A DNA stretch of 64,000 nucleotides, taken from the NCBI RefSeq assembly GCF_025515305.1, contig NZ_JAOPHT010000004.1, forward strand, positions 186,001-250,000, in the 5' to 3' direction. Shown here in pieces: positions 35,446 to 44,091 of the stretch (positions within the stretch are counted from its first letter, which is position 1; each line of letters opens with the position of its first letter). The notes below the pieces were generated by a model, which was not told where the DNA came from, made no database searches, and saw only the letters and a program-made list of their open reading frames with translations. This DNA comes from Roseicyclus sediminis. Its GTDB lineage: Bacteria; Pseudomonadota; Alphaproteobacteria; Rhodobacterales; Rhodobacteraceae. A program made the position numbers and the translations under genes.

Positions 35446-36956
35446 GCCGCGCCCTCCGCCGTGCCGAGCCCGTAGGCCGCGCGCATCAGCCGTTCCTCGG
35501 TGGCCTCGGTGGCCTCGACGAGGTCGACGACGCGGCCGTTGAAGATGACCACCGCCCGGTCGCAGGCCAGCGGCACTTCCCCCAGTTCGGAGGTGAAATA
35601 GAGGATCGCCGCGCCCTGTTCGGCCAGTTCGCGGACAAGGGGGTAGATCTGCCGCTTGGTCCTCACGTCGATCCCGCGCGTCGGGTCGAACAGGAGCAGC
35701 GTCTTCACCCCATGGGCCAGCCAGCGGCCGATGGTGACCTTCTGCTGGTTCCCGCCCGAAAGCCGCTGAACCTCGCCCTGCGCGCGGGTGTCGATCTGGA
35801 GCCGCTCCACCGCCTCGGCCACGCGCGTCTTCTCGTGGCGGAGGCGCAGCGGACCCCAGGTGCGGGCGCGGGCGGAAAACGGCATCGCGATGTTCTCGCG
35901 GACCGAGCGCTCGCGGAACAGCGCCTCGGCCCGGTTCCCGGGGACGAAGCTGAGCCCCGCGGCGATGGCGTCGGCGGGATGGCGGAAGCGGGCGGGCGCG
36001 CCGTCGATCTCGATGGTGCCCCCGGCGGGCTTGCGGAAGCCCGCCAGCACCTCGAAGAGTTCGTCCTGCCCCTGGCCTTCGAGGGCGACGACGCCCAGCA
36101 CCTCGCCGGGGTGCAGCTCGAAGCTGGCATCGGTCAGCTTCGGCGCGGCGGCAAGGTTCTGCACCCGGAGGCGCGGGCGGCCCTCCGGCCTCGGCCGTGC
36201 GGTTTCGGCCGCGCGCTTGCCCAGGTCGATCCGCGTGCCCAGCATCATCTCGACCACACGGTCCTCGACGCCTTCGGTGATCTCCACGTCGCCGACGCTT
36301 CGCCCGTCCCGCAGGACGGTGGCGCGGTCGCAGAGTTCCGCGATCTCGGCGAAGCGGTGGGAGATGTAGATGACGCCGCGCCCGTCATCGGCCTGGGCCC
36401 TCGCGACGCGAAGCACGCGCTCCACGAGGTCGGTGGGCAAGGCGGCGGTGAGTTCGTCGAGCAGCAGGACATCGGGCGTGCTCGCCAGCGCTCGGGCGAG
36501 GTCGATGATGCGGAGCGTCGCAAGCGGCAGATCGCGGATCATCGCGTCGAGCCGCAGTTCCGGGTGGCCAAGCTCGGCCGCCCAGTGGCGGAAGGCCTCG
36601 GCATCGGTATCGCCGAGACGCAGGTTGTCGGACACATCGAGATCGGGGATCAACGAGGGTTCCTGGTAGACCGGCACGAGGCCCGAGCGCCGCGCCTCGG
36701 CGGGCGAGCCGACGCGGGCCTCGGCGCCCCGGATCGTGACGCGGCCGGCATCGGGCCGGATCGCGCCCGTGAGGATCTTCACGAAGGTGGACTTGCCGGC
36801 GCCGTTGGCGCCCATCAGCGCGACGACCTCGCCACGCCGGACGGTCAGGCTTGCGTCCGTCAGCGCGCGCACGGCCCCGAAACTCTTGGCGACGTTGCGC
36901 GCGTCCAGAAGCGCGTCCGCCGTCGAGGCGGGCAGGGGATCGGGATGGGAGGTCAT
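35442..36956 (-). CDS. Sugar ABC transporter ATP-binding protein (two ABC domains)
   Basis: A 504-aa RbsA/MglA-like ATPase. The first domain has Walker A GANGAGKST and Walker B LLLDELTAAL. The second has the degenerate GVVALEGQGQDE in place of Walker A, as usual in this family, and keeps LSGGNQQKVTIGRWLAHG and LLFDPTRGIDV. Such proteins energise uptake of sugars and related polyols. It lies 85 bp downstream of the binding-protein gene and overlaps the first permease by 4 bp. Confidence 0.92.
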   Translation of the reverse strand: MTSHPDPLPASTADALLDARNVAKSFGAVRALTDASLTVRRGEVVALMGANGAGKSTFVKILTGAIRPDAGRVTIRGAEARVGSPAEARRSGLVPVYQEPSLIPDLDVSDNLRLGDTDAEAFRHWAAELGHPELRLDAMIRDLPLATLRIIDLARALASTPDVLLLDELTAALPTDLVERVLRVARAQADDGRGVIYISHRFAEIAELCDRATVLRDGRSVGDVEITEGVEDRVVEMMLGTRIDLGKRAAETARPRPEGRPRLRVQNLAAAPKLTDASFELHPGEVLGVVALEGQGQDELFEVLAGFRKPAGGTIEIDGAPARFRHPADAIAAGLSFVPGNRAEALFRERSVRENIAMPFSARARTWGPLRLRHEKTRVAEAVERLQIDTRAQGEVQRLSGGNQQKVTIGRWLAHGVKTLLLFDPTRGIDVRTKRQIYPLVRELAEQGAAILYFTSELGEVPLACDRAVVIFNGRVVDLVEATEATEERLMRAAYGLGTAEGAA

Positions 36957-37041
36957 GCGGTCGCTGCCCGTGGGTTATGCTGCTCGAGGGTGCGGCCCCC
37001 GAACCCGCGCAGGGGTCCGGGAGCCGCGGGGAGGATACCGA

Positions 37042-38082
37042 TCAGCCTTCGCCGGGGCCTTCGCAGGCGATGATCTGCTCCATCGTGTAGTCGGTCCATC
37101 CGGGGATCGAGACGGAGACCGGCCATTCGGGGTCGAGGTTGGGGTTCTGCGCCGCCATGATCGTGGCGCGGCCCTCGTCGGTGGTGTTCTCCCACAGGAC
37201 GGGATCGACCAGCACCGTGGTGCTGTCGGGCGCCTCGCCGTTGAGGATGTCCACCGCAAGCGCGATGCCCGCGCCGCCGACGGAGCCGGGGTTCGTCACG
37301 GCCGCGCCCTGCAGCCCCTCGACCGTGGTCAGGTACTGCACGAAGCCCGCGTTGTCGGCGCCCACGATCGGCACCAGCGGCGCGCCGCTTTCCACGAAGG
37401 CGTCCACGATCACGTTGTCGATGCCCGACGTCCAGACGCCGTCGAACGGGATGCCGGTGGCCAGGAAGTCGAACATCTGCTGCTTGCCCTGGTCCTGCTG
37501 CCAGCCGGTGAAGACCTCGTGCACCACCTCGATGCCCGGGAACTCGGCCAGCGCGCGGCGGAAGCCGTTGTCGCGGTCGGTGTCGGCCGAGACGCCGGCG
37601 ATGCCGCGCATGTAGACCACGTCACCCTCGCCGCCGAGCTGCTCGAACAGCCAGCGCGCGCCGAGATAGGCATATTCCTCCTGGTTGTTGGACAGGATGT
37701 AGGCGCCTTCCGCCGTCACGCCCGCGTCCACCGCCACGACCACGATGCCCGCTGCCATCGCGGCCTCGAGCGCGGAGTTCAGCGCGTCGGGGTTCGAGGG
37801 GTTGAGGACGATGGCATCGACGCCCGCCTCGATGAGGTTGTTGATGTCTTCCAGCTGGCCCGCGCTGTCGGTGTTGCGGTGGGCCACGATCAGGCCGGTG
37901 ACATCCGGTTCCACCAGCGCCTGCGCCCGCATGGCGCAGATCATTTCCTCGCGCCAGCCGTTGCCCTGCACGGTGTTGGAGACGCCGATCGTGTAGCCGC
38001 CATGTGCATCGGCGAAGGCGGCGGGCGCCACGGTGACGGAGAGTGCGGCGACGGCCGCTCCCATCATCAGTCTTCTGGTCAT
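37042..38082 (-). CDS. Periplasmic sugar-binding protein of the ABC transporter
   Basis: A 346-aa precursor with a Sec signal peptide of about 24 residues (hydrophobic core, then APAAFA as the cleavage site). The mature part is a type I periplasmic binding protein of the ribose/LacI fold (GYTIGVSNTVQGNGWREEM, IVLNPSNPDALNSALEAA, IVGADNAGFVQYL). GGGAGGACC precedes the ATG at 38082. It provides substrate specificity for the transporter. An 80-bp spacer upstream holds a pair of direct repeats and may carry an extra promoter. Confidence 0.9.
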   Translation of the reverse strand: MTRRLMMGAAVAALSVTVAPAAFADAHGGYTIGVSNTVQGNGWREEMICAMRAQALVEPDVTGLIVAHRNTDSAGQLEDINNLIEAGVDAIVLNPSNPDALNSALEAAMAAGIVVVAVDAGVTAEGAYILSNNQEEYAYLGARWLFEQLGGEGDVVYMRGIAGVSADTDRDNGFRRALAEFPGIEVVHEVFTGWQQDQGKQQMFDFLATGIPFDGVWTSGIDNVIVDAFVESGAPLVPIVGADNAGFVQYLTTVEGLQGAAVTNPGSVGGAGIALAVDILNGEAPDSTTVLVDPVLWENTTDEGRATIMAAQNPNLDPEWPVSVSIPGWTDYTMEQIIACEGPGEG

Positions 38083-38102
38083 TTCTGGTCCTCCCAGTTG
38101 GA

Positions 38103-38152
38103 TTGGTTCATGAAGTCGGTGTTCGGGGTCTTGGCGCCCCTGTTGGTTCATG
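38103..38152. repeat. 10-bp direct repeat upstream of the binding-protein gene
   Basis: TTGGTTCATG occurs at 38103-38112 and 38143-38152, exactly 40 bp apart, about four helical turns. It lies between the isomerase stop and the binding-protein start. It may be an operator pair or a mark of local duplication. Confidence 0.45.
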
Positions 38153-38162
38153 TCTGGCTCGT

Positions 38163-39077
38163 TCACTTGATGAACGGGCTCAGCACGTCGCGGGCGAGGC
38201 AGAAGCCGCGCTTGATCTTCTCGTCGGTCCCCTCGAAGAGCCGATCCTCGTGCTCGATGATGACCGGCCCATCGTAGCCCGCGCGGTAGAGGCCCGAGAA
38301 GAAATCGGACCAGTCCACGTCGCCAAGGCCGCAAAGCCGCGGGATCTGCCAGCCCATGCCGGCCGACAGGATGCCGCGTTCGTAAAGCCCGTCGCGGTCG
38401 ATCATCAGGTCCTTGGCGTGGACATGCCCGAAACGGGGGCCGAATTCCTTGATGAACCGGTTCATGTCGATCATCTGCAGGACCAGGTGCGAGGGGTCGA
38501 AGTTCATCGCCACCGCGTCGCCCCATTCCTCGAAGATGCGCCGCCAGATGCGGGGGCTGTAGGCGATGTTGTGCCCGCCCGGCCATTCGTCGTAGCTGAA
38601 GATCATCGGGCAGTTCTCGAAGCACAGCGTCACGCCGCTGTCGGCCGCGTGCTTCACGATCGGCGCGAAGATCTCCTGCGCGCGCGTCCAGTTCTCGTCG
38701 ACGTTGAGCGTCCGGTCCCCGCCGATGAAGGTGTTGACCACCTTGATCCCCATGGTGGAGGCGCCGGTGATGACCTTCCTGAGGTGGCCGATCACCTCCT
38801 CGCGGTGGTCCGCATCGGCATGGAGCGGGTTGGGATAGTAGCCGAGGCCCGAGATCGTGATGCCGCGCTCGGCCAGTCCGCCGATGATCTCCTCGCCCTG
38901 CGCCTTCGTCAGGCCGTCCACGTCGATGTGGGACGTGCCGGCATAGCGCCGCTTCTCGCCGCCGCTCGCGGGCCAGCAGGCCACCTCGAAGGCGGAGAAG
39001 CCGTTGGCGCCCGCCCAGTCGGCGACCTCCAGCAGTGGCGTGTCCTCGAAGGGGGCTGTCAGAAGGCCCAGGTGCAT
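38163..39077 (-). CDS. Sugar phosphate isomerase/epimerase family TIM-barrel protein
   Basis: A 304-aa xylose-isomerase-like TIM barrel. Likely metal-binding segments are LCFENCPM, AMNFDPSHLVLQM, GHVHAKDLM and PVIIEHEDRLF, whose Glu, Asp and His residues occupy barrel-strand ends as in the family. Members epimerise ketoses, dehydrate inosose or hydrolyse 3-keto-glycosides. GAGGGAG precedes the ATG at 39077. It lies between an Idh-type dehydrogenase and the binding-protein gene, which suits a second catabolic step on an oxidised sugar. The exact reaction is unknown. Confidence 0.82.
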   Translation of the reverse strand: MHLGLLTAPFEDTPLLEVADWAGANGFSAFEVACWPASGGEKRRYAGTSHIDVDGLTKAQGEEIIGGLAERGITISGLGYYPNPLHADADHREEVIGHLRKVITGASTMGIKVVNTFIGGDRTLNVDENWTRAQEIFAPIVKHAADSGVTLCFENCPMIFSYDEWPGGHNIAYSPRIWRRIFEEWGDAVAMNFDPSHLVLQMIDMNRFIKEFGPRFGHVHAKDLMIDRDGLYERGILSAGMGWQIPRLCGLGDVDWSDFFSGLYRAGYDGPVIIEHEDRLFEGTDEKIKRGFCLARDVLSPFIK

Positions 39078-39089
39078 CGCGTCTCTCCC

Positions 39090-40244
39090 TCAGATCTCGT
39101 CCAGTCTCACCCAGCGGCCTTCCCGGCCAGAGCGCAGGACCGCGTCGCAGAAGACCATCTCGTAGTGTCCGTCCTCGAACGTGGCCCAGGTCGAGCCCGC
39201 CTGCCGCCCGCCCGCCGCGACGTCAGCGTAAACCGCGCGGAAGAAGGCGAAGAAGCTGTCGGCGAAGCCTTCGACATGGCCGGGCGGCAGGCTTGCCGCC
39301 GCCGTGCCCGTGGCGTTCATCAGCGTGAAGTCCCGCATCAGGACCTCGTTCGGCCCGTCGCGGTGCCCGATGAACAGGTGATCGGGCGTCTCGCTGTCCC
39401 AGGCTGCGCTCGCCTTCGAGCCTGCCACGTCCCATTGCAGCGAGTTCTTGCGGCCGATGTTGATCTGGCTCGTGCTCATCACGCCCCGTGCGCCGCCCTC
39501 GTAGCGGATCACGATCATCGCGGCGTCGTCGGTGTCGATCTTCACGGTTTCCGTGGCTCCGGCGGCGCTGGAAAAGGTCTCGACCGGGCCGGTCGGCCTC
39601 TCGCGTTCGGGCAGGAAGGTGGTGAGCTCCGCCATCACCGCCTCGGCCTTCAGCCCGGTGATGAAGCCCGTCAGGTCCACCCAGTGCGTTCCGATATCGC
39701 CGACCGAGCGTAGCGCGCCGCCCATCTCGGATTGCAGCCGCCAGTTCCAGTCGGTGGGCTTGGCCAGCCAGTCCTGGTGGTAATGCCCGGTGACGAAGCG
39801 GATGTCGCCGAGCTCCCCGGCCCGGACCATGCCATGGGCCTGCTGGTTCAGCGGATAGAAGCGGATGTTGTAGCAGACGGCGGCGACCTTTCCGCTGGCC
39901 TTCGCGATCTCCACCATCTCGGCCGATTGCTCGGATGTCATGGCGAGCGGCTTCTCGCAGATCACGTTCTTGCCGGCCGCGAGGATCGCCTTCACCTGCT
40001 CGTAGTGCGCGTGGTTGGGCGAGGTGACGTGGACCACGTCCACGGCGTCATCCGCCAGCAGTTCGTCGAGCGACGCGTAGGCATGGGCCACGCCGATGTC
40101 GGCCGCCCGCGCCGCGCCCCGTCCGGGCGAGGAGCCGAGCACGCCCCTGACCTGCACGCCAAGCCGCCTCAGCGCCTGCACATGCACCGTGCCGATGAAG
40201 CCCGTGCCGATGACCGCGGCGCCGATCCCTGCGAAATCCGTCAT
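39090..40244 (-). CDS. Gfo/Idh/MocA-family oxidoreductase
   Basis: A 384-aa dehydrogenase with the classical Rossmann motif AVIGTGFIGTVHVQALRRLG and VICEKPLAMT carrying the catalytic Lys. The substrate domain includes FVTGHYHQDWLAKPTDWNWR and DIGTHWVDLTGFITG, the His being near the usual active site. GAGGAGGGGAG precedes the ATG at 40244. It is the second gene of the operon that starts with the SDR at 40979 and precedes the TIM-barrel isomerase by 12 bp. Oxidation of a sugar or glycoside followed by isomerase action is the simplest reading. Confidence 0.85.
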   Translation of the reverse strand: MTDFAGIGAAVIGTGFIGTVHVQALRRLGVQVRGVLGSSPGRGAARAADIGVAHAYASLDELLADDAVDVVHVTSPNHAHYEQVKAILAAGKNVICEKPLAMTSEQSAEMVEIAKASGKVAAVCYNIRFYPLNQQAHGMVRAGELGDIRFVTGHYHQDWLAKPTDWNWRLQSEMGGALRSVGDIGTHWVDLTGFITGLKAEAVMAELTTFLPERERPTGPVETFSSAAGATETVKIDTDDAAMIVIRYEGGARGVMSTSQINIGRKNSLQWDVAGSKASAAWDSETPDHLFIGHRDGPNEVLMRDFTLMNATGTAAASLPPGHVEGFADSFFAFFRAVYADVAAGGRQAGSTWATFEDGHYEMVFCDAVLRSGREGRWVRLDEI

Positions 40245-40253
40245 CTCCCCTCC

Positions 40254-40979
40254 TCAGACAACCGAGTATCCCCCGTCCACCGGCAGGCAGGTGCCCGTCA
40301 TGAAGGCCGCGGCCGGTGAGGCGAGGAACAGGACCGCGCCGACGATGTCGCCGGGCTGGCCCCAGCGCCCCATGGGGGTCCGTGCCTCCACCCCGGCGAC
40401 GAAGGCGGGGTCCTGCCGCGCGCGGGCCGATTGCTCGGTCACGATGAAGCCGGGCGCCACCGCGTTGACCCTTATCCCGTCCTGCGCCCAGGCGATGGCG
40501 AGCGACTTCGTCAGCTGCTCCACCCCCGCCTTGGACGATCCGTAGGCCGGGTTCCGGGGGCTGCCGAAGCGCGCATACATGGAGGCGATGTTCACGATCG
40601 CCCCCTTGGCGGCCTTGAGCGCCGGGTGCATCGCCTCGGCGCAGCGGAAGCTGCCGGTGAGGTTCACGTCGAGGACGTGGGAGAAGAAGTCGGGCGCCAT
40701 CTCCTCGCCACGGCGCGTGATCGCGGCGCAGTTCACGAGGATGTCCACGCGGGGCAGGGTAGCGGCGAACGCGCGGACGGCCTCGGTGTCGGTCACGTCG
40801 AGCTGCGTGTAGGCAAAGCGGTCCGCATCGACCGGGTCGGGCGAGGGCTCGGCCCCGGTGATGTGAACCTCGGCGCCTGCGTCTTGAAAGGCGCGCGCGA
40901 TGGCGGCGCCGATCCCGCCACGGCTCGCGCCGACGACGACCGCCGTCAGGCCCCCGAAATCGAAGGACGCCCCCGGCAT
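40254..40979 (-). CDS. Short-chain dehydrogenase/reductase
   Basis: A 241-aa classical SDR. The cofactor motif is VVVGASRGGIGAAIARAF, NCAAI replaces the usual NNAG, and the catalytic Ser and YGSSK (Tyr, Lys) segment is VNIASMYARFGSPRNPAYGSSKAG. GGAGGCACGG precedes the ATG at 40979. It is the first gene of the long minus-strand operon, 80 bp from a LacI-type operator, and faces the LacI gene. It probably oxidises or reduces a sugar, polyol or sugar acid in the pathway. Confidence 0.87.
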   Translation of the reverse strand: MPGASFDFGGLTAVVVGASRGGIGAAIARAFQDAGAEVHITGAEPSPDPVDADRFAYTQLDVTDTEAVRAFAATLPRVDILVNCAAITRRGEEMAPDFFSHVLDVNLTGSFRCAEAMHPALKAAKGAIVNIASMYARFGSPRNPAYGSSKAGVEQLTKSLAIAWAQDGIRVNAVAPGFIVTEQSARARQDPAFVAGVEARTPMGRWGQPGDIVGAVLFLASPAAAFMTGTCLPVDGGYSVV

Positions 40980-41058
40980 CAGCCGTGCCTCCGGAACGGA
41001 TGGCGCATCCTGCGACGCATCACCAAGTCAGACCTCCCTTCGCGCGGTATTCCGCGTC

Positions 41059-41072
41059 TGTAATCGTTTTCA
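41059..41072. promoter_or_regulatory. LacI-type operator 1
   Basis: TGTAATCGTTTTCA is a near-palindrome centred on CG, the form expected for LacI/PurR-family operators. It lies 80 bp upstream of the SDR start codon, in the spacer shared with the LacI regulator gene. Its centre is 41 bp from that of operator 2, about four helical turns. Confidence 0.75.
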
Positions 41073-41099
41073 TGACCGGATAGATGTTTCCCGGTCCGA

Positions 41100-41113
41100 T
41101 GAAATCGATTACA
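41100..41113. promoter_or_regulatory. LacI-type operator 2
   Basis: TGAAATCGATTACA is a near-palindrome of the same pattern as operator 1. It overlaps an in-frame ATG at 41099 and lies 37 bp before the preferred GTG start of the regulator, so it should mediate autoregulation. A site here also argues that translation starts downstream. Confidence 0.75.
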
Positions 41114-41149
41114 TCTTCGAGGCATGATCGGATTCGAGTCAACCCGTTT

Positions 41150-42199
41150 GTGAGCGATACAAGAGAGATCCGCGCGGCCCAGAAATCGGCCACGATCCAG
41201 GACGTGGCCCGCGCCGCGGGCGTCTCCACGGCCACGGTCAGTCGTGCGCTCAGCAATCCCGACCTCCTGTCCGAGCGCACCCGCGCCGCGGTCATGGACG
41301 CGATCCGGACCACTGGCTACCGCGTGAACCAGGCCGCGCGGAACCTGCGGATGCAGCGCGCGGGCGCGGTCCTCGTTCTCGTGCCGAACCTCGGCAAGCC
41401 GTTCTATTCCCGCATCCTCGCCGGCATCTCCGATGGCTTCGCGGACAGCGATTATGCCGTTCTCATCGCCGACACCGAAAGCCGCCCCCTGCGCGAGGGG
41501 GAGCTTCCGGGCTACTTCCTCGACGGGCGTATCGACGGCGTGATCTCGCTCGACGGCGGGCTCGATCCGGTCGCGCTCAGGGCCTGCGTCGAGGCCGGGG
41601 TGGGCGGGCGCATCGTCTTTCTCTGCGAATGGGTGGAAGGCGCGGATTTCCCGGTCATCCGCACCGACAATGCAGAGGGCGCGCGCCTCGCCATCCGGCA
41701 CCTGCATGCGCTGGGCCACCGCAAGATCGCCCATGTCACCGGGCCCGAGGGAAACGTGCTGACCGCCGCCCGGCGTCTGGGCATGCTGGAGGAACGCGCC
41801 CGTCTGGGCCTGCCGGCGCGGGAGGAATGGATCATCCGCGGCGACTTCTCGCTCGAGTCCGGCCACCGCGCGGCCGAGCTGATCCTCGGGATGGCGGAAC
41901 GGCCCACGGCCGTCTTCTGCGCCGCCGACATGGTCGCCTTCGGACTGATCGCCGGGCTGCAGGCGCGGGGGCTGTCGGTGCCGGGGGACATCTCGGTGGT
42001 CGGCTTCGACGACATCGACATGTCGGAATACTACGTGCCCTCGCTCACCACGATCCGGCAGGACCGCCACCGGCTCGGCCGGGAGGCGGCCAAGGCGCTT
42101 CTGCCGCGGCTCGGTCCCGGCGCCGCGGTGGCGCCGCCGCTCCACGGCATGGTCGACGTGGAACTCGTCGTCCGCGACAGCACCGCGCCCCCGCCCTGA
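41150..42199 (+). CDS. LacI-family repressor of the sugar/polyol operon
   Basis: A regulator of about 349 aa with the LacI HTH and hinge (ATIQDVARAAGVSTATVSRALSNPDLLSERTR) and a periplasmic-binding-protein-like effector domain ending VPGDISVVGFDDIDMSEYYVPSLTTIRQD. The GTG at 41150 is chosen because an LacI operator covers the ATG at 41099 and because the HTH would then start near residue 15; an ATG at 41084 or 41099 cannot be excluded. It is divergent from the SDR-to-dehydrogenase operon and flanked by two operator sites. It probably represses that operon until a sugar or polyol binds. Confidence 0.85.
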   Translation: MSDTREIRAAQKSATIQDVARAAGVSTATVSRALSNPDLLSERTRAAVMDAIRTTGYRVNQAARNLRMQRAGAVLVLVPNLGKPFYSRILAGISDGFADSDYAVLIADTESRPLREGELPGYFLDGRIDGVISLDGGLDPVALRACVEAGVGGRIVFLCEWVEGADFPVIRTDNAEGARLAIRHLHALGHRKIAHVTGPEGNVLTAARRLGMLEERARLGLPAREEWIIRGDFSLESGHRAAELILGMAERPTAVFCAADMVAFGLIAGLQARGLSVPGDISVVGFDDIDMSEYYVPSLTTIRQDRHRLGREAAKALLPRLGPGAAVAPPLHGMVDVELVVRDSTAPPP

Positions 42200-42225
42200 T
42201 CCGGAATCCCATAGCCCGGAAGTCA

Positions 42226-42981
42226 TCACGGCGCCCCGGTCACGGTCTGTTCGAGGTCGAGGCAGATGCCCGTCATCGGCGCCGAGGCCGGGCTAAGCAT
42301 CCACACCGCCTGCCGCGCGCAATCCTCGGGGCTGATCAGGCGGCCGAGGGGCGTTTCCGCCGCCCGCGCATCGAGCCATCCCTCGCCCCGGCCGAGCGTC
42401 ACCGCGTGCAGGTGCCGCTCCGTCTCGGTATCGGCCCAGCCGAGGTTGATCCCGTTCACCCGGATCCGGTCGGCCATGTGCGCATGCGCGGCGTTCTTCG
42501 TAAGCGTCAGGAGCGCGCCCTTGGTCGCGGAATAGACGGCGAGGTCGGGCTGCCCGCAATGGGCGTTCATCGACAGGATGTTGACGATCGATCCGGGCTG
42601 TCCGCGGCGCTTCATGTCCGCGATGGCCCCGTCCATCAGGAAGAAGGGCGCGCGCGTGTTGACCGAGAACATCCGGTTCCAGAGTTCCACCGTCGCGTCC
42701 CCGTAGCCCGCCCGCGTCGTCAGCCCCGCGGCGTTCACAAGCCCGTCGATCCGGCCGAAGCGGGCGAGTGCCGCGGCGACGACGTCCTTCGGCGCGTCGG
42801 GCAGGGCGAGGTCGGTCGTCACCGTTTCGACCGGGCAGGGCAGGTCGAAGGTCACCGGGTCGCGGTCCACCAGCACCAGCGCCTCCGCCCCGGCCTCCGC
42901 CGCCTGCCGCGCGATGGCCGCGCCGATGCCGCGGGCAGCGCCCGTGACGATGACCACCATCCCGTCGAGGCCCGCCCTCAT
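42226..42981 (-). CDS. Short-chain dehydrogenase/reductase
   Basis: A 251-aa classical SDR with VIVTGAARGIGAAIARQA, VNAAG in the NNAG position, and a catalytic region that includes NILSMNAHCGQPDLAVYSATKG. It differs from the SDR at 40254 and lies in a separate operon. Its start overlaps the PanB-like stop by ATGA, so it is the last gene of the desaturase-Rieske-PanB-SDR unit. A role in oxidising an alcohol made by the oxygenase is possible. It is convergent with the LacI gene ending at 42199. Confidence 0.85.
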   Translation of the reverse strand: MRAGLDGMVVIVTGAARGIGAAIARQAAEAGAEALVLVDRDPVTFDLPCPVETVTTDLALPDAPKDVVAAALARFGRIDGLVNAAGLTTRAGYGDATVELWNRMFSVNTRAPFFLMDGAIADMKRRGQPGSIVNILSMNAHCGQPDLAVYSATKGALLTLTKNAAHAHMADRIRVNGINLGWADTETERHLHAVTLGRGEGWLDARAAETPLGRLISPEDCARQAVWMLSPASAPMTGICLDLEQTVTGAP

Positions 42982-43772
42982 CCGCCGATCCCTTCCATGA
43001 AGCGCGCGAATTCCTCCTCGGCTATCCCGACGAGATGCGTCTCCTCGGGGAAGGCCCCGCTTTCGACATCGGCCCGGAACTCCAAGAAGGCCGCCACGCG
43101 CTCGGCCTGCAACCGCGCGTATTCGCCGGCGAAGTCGCGGTAGACCTTGGCGTGGCGCGGCACGCGGGTCTTGCCCTCGCCCAGGATGTCCTCGGCGAAG
43201 AGATACTGCGCGTCGCAGCCGGCGCCCGCGCCCATGGACCACAGCAGGATGTCGAGCCGCTTCGAGATCTCGCTGGCCACGCGCGCCGGGACGACCTCGA
43301 TCTCGACCGCGATGGCGCCCGCTTCCTGGTAGGCGCGGCATTCCTCGAAAAGCCTGATCGCGCTGCCCGCGTCCCGGCCCACGGCCCGGAAGCCCCCCGT
43401 GAAGGTCGCGCGCGAGGGGACGAGGCCCGCATGCCCCACGACCGGCACCCATTCGCGGGCCAGCATCTCGACCGTCCGCAGCGAGCCCGAGCAGTAAAGC
43501 GCGTCCGCCCCGGCCTCCAGCATCTGCCCGCAGAAGCGGAGGTAGTCGTCGGACGTGCCCGCCTCGGGATGCGCCTTGCCGGTCATCGAGAAGACCGACG
43601 GCGCGACCTCGCGGTAATGCGGATGGCCGACAAGCTCCGGCGGGACGCTGGCGATGTCGATCCCCGCCGCCTCCGCCGCCGCGGCCTCGTCGAGCGTGAA
43701 GTAGCGCAGCATCGTGAGCTGCCGCTTGCCCTTCAGCGCGCGGAGATCGGCGACGGTGGGGCGCGGCGTCAT
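42978..43772 (-). CDS. PanB-like protein (ketopantoate hydroxymethyltransferase paralogue)
   Basis: A 264-aa TIM-barrel protein that follows PanB along most of its length: PVVGHAGLVPSRATFTGGFRAVGRD, VEIEVVPARVASEISKRL (the position of the catalytic Glu is kept), WSMGAGAGCDAQYL and a VESGAFPEETH C-terminus. The metal-ligand segments of true PanB are altered: the DSLGM stretch reads DIASVPPELVG, and the later Asp is not evident. It sits with oxygenase genes rather than pantothenate genes, so it is probably a repurposed aldolase or lyase. It overlaps both neighbours by ATGA. Confidence 0.7.
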   Translation of the reverse strand: MTPRPTVADLRALKGKRQLTMLRYFTLDEAAAAEAAGIDIASVPPELVGHPHYREVAPSVFSMTGKAHPEAGTSDDYLRFCGQMLEAGADALYCSGSLRTVEMLAREWVPVVGHAGLVPSRATFTGGFRAVGRDAGSAIRLFEECRAYQEAGAIAVEIEVVPARVASEISKRLDILLWSMGAGAGCDAQYLFAEDILGEGKTRVPRHAKVYRDFAGEYARLQAERVAAFLEFRADVESGAFPEETHLVGIAEEEFARFMEGIGG

Positions 43773-44080
43773 ACCTGCACCTTGACGCGCCCGCCCTCGA
43801 CGCGGGCCGGGTAGGTGGCCAGCGCCACGCAGACGGGACTGCGCAGTGCCGCGCCCGTCTTGTAGTTGAAGCGCCCGTTATGCTTGGGGCATTCGATCGT
43901 GTCGTCCATCACGAGACCGTCGGCCAGGTGCACCTGCTCGTGCGTGCACAGCCCGTCGGTGCACCAGACGCCATCCTCCATGTCGCGGTAGATCGCGAAG
44001 GTCCGCCCGCCATGGTCGAAGCGGATCACGTCCTCCTCCTCGATCTCGTCGAGCGCGCAGACATCCACCCAGTCGCCCAT
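43769..44080 (-). CDS. Rieske [2Fe-2S] ferredoxin
   Basis: A 103-aa Rieske-type ferredoxin with both ligand pairs: Cys45 and His47 (CTH), Cys64 and His67 (CPKH), 16 residues between the pairs. It resembles ferredoxins of bacterial ring-hydroxylating or membrane oxygenase systems. It overlaps the PanB-like gene by 4 bp and lies 11 bp after the desaturase-like gene, so it is the probable electron donor to that di-iron enzyme. No ferredoxin reductase is encoded nearby. Confidence 0.88.
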   Translation of the reverse strand: MGDWVDVCALDEIEEEDVIRFDHGGRTFAIYRDMEDGVWCTDGLCTHEQVHLADGLVMDDTIECPKHNGRFNYKTGAALRSPVCVALATYPARVEGGRVKVQV

Positions 44081-44091
44081 GTGCGTCTCCC

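Noticed and set aside
42978-43772. Housekeeping PanB of pantothenate synthesis
   Set aside because: Metal-ligand motifs are altered and the gene is embedded with an oxygenase and a Rieske ferredoxin, not with panC.
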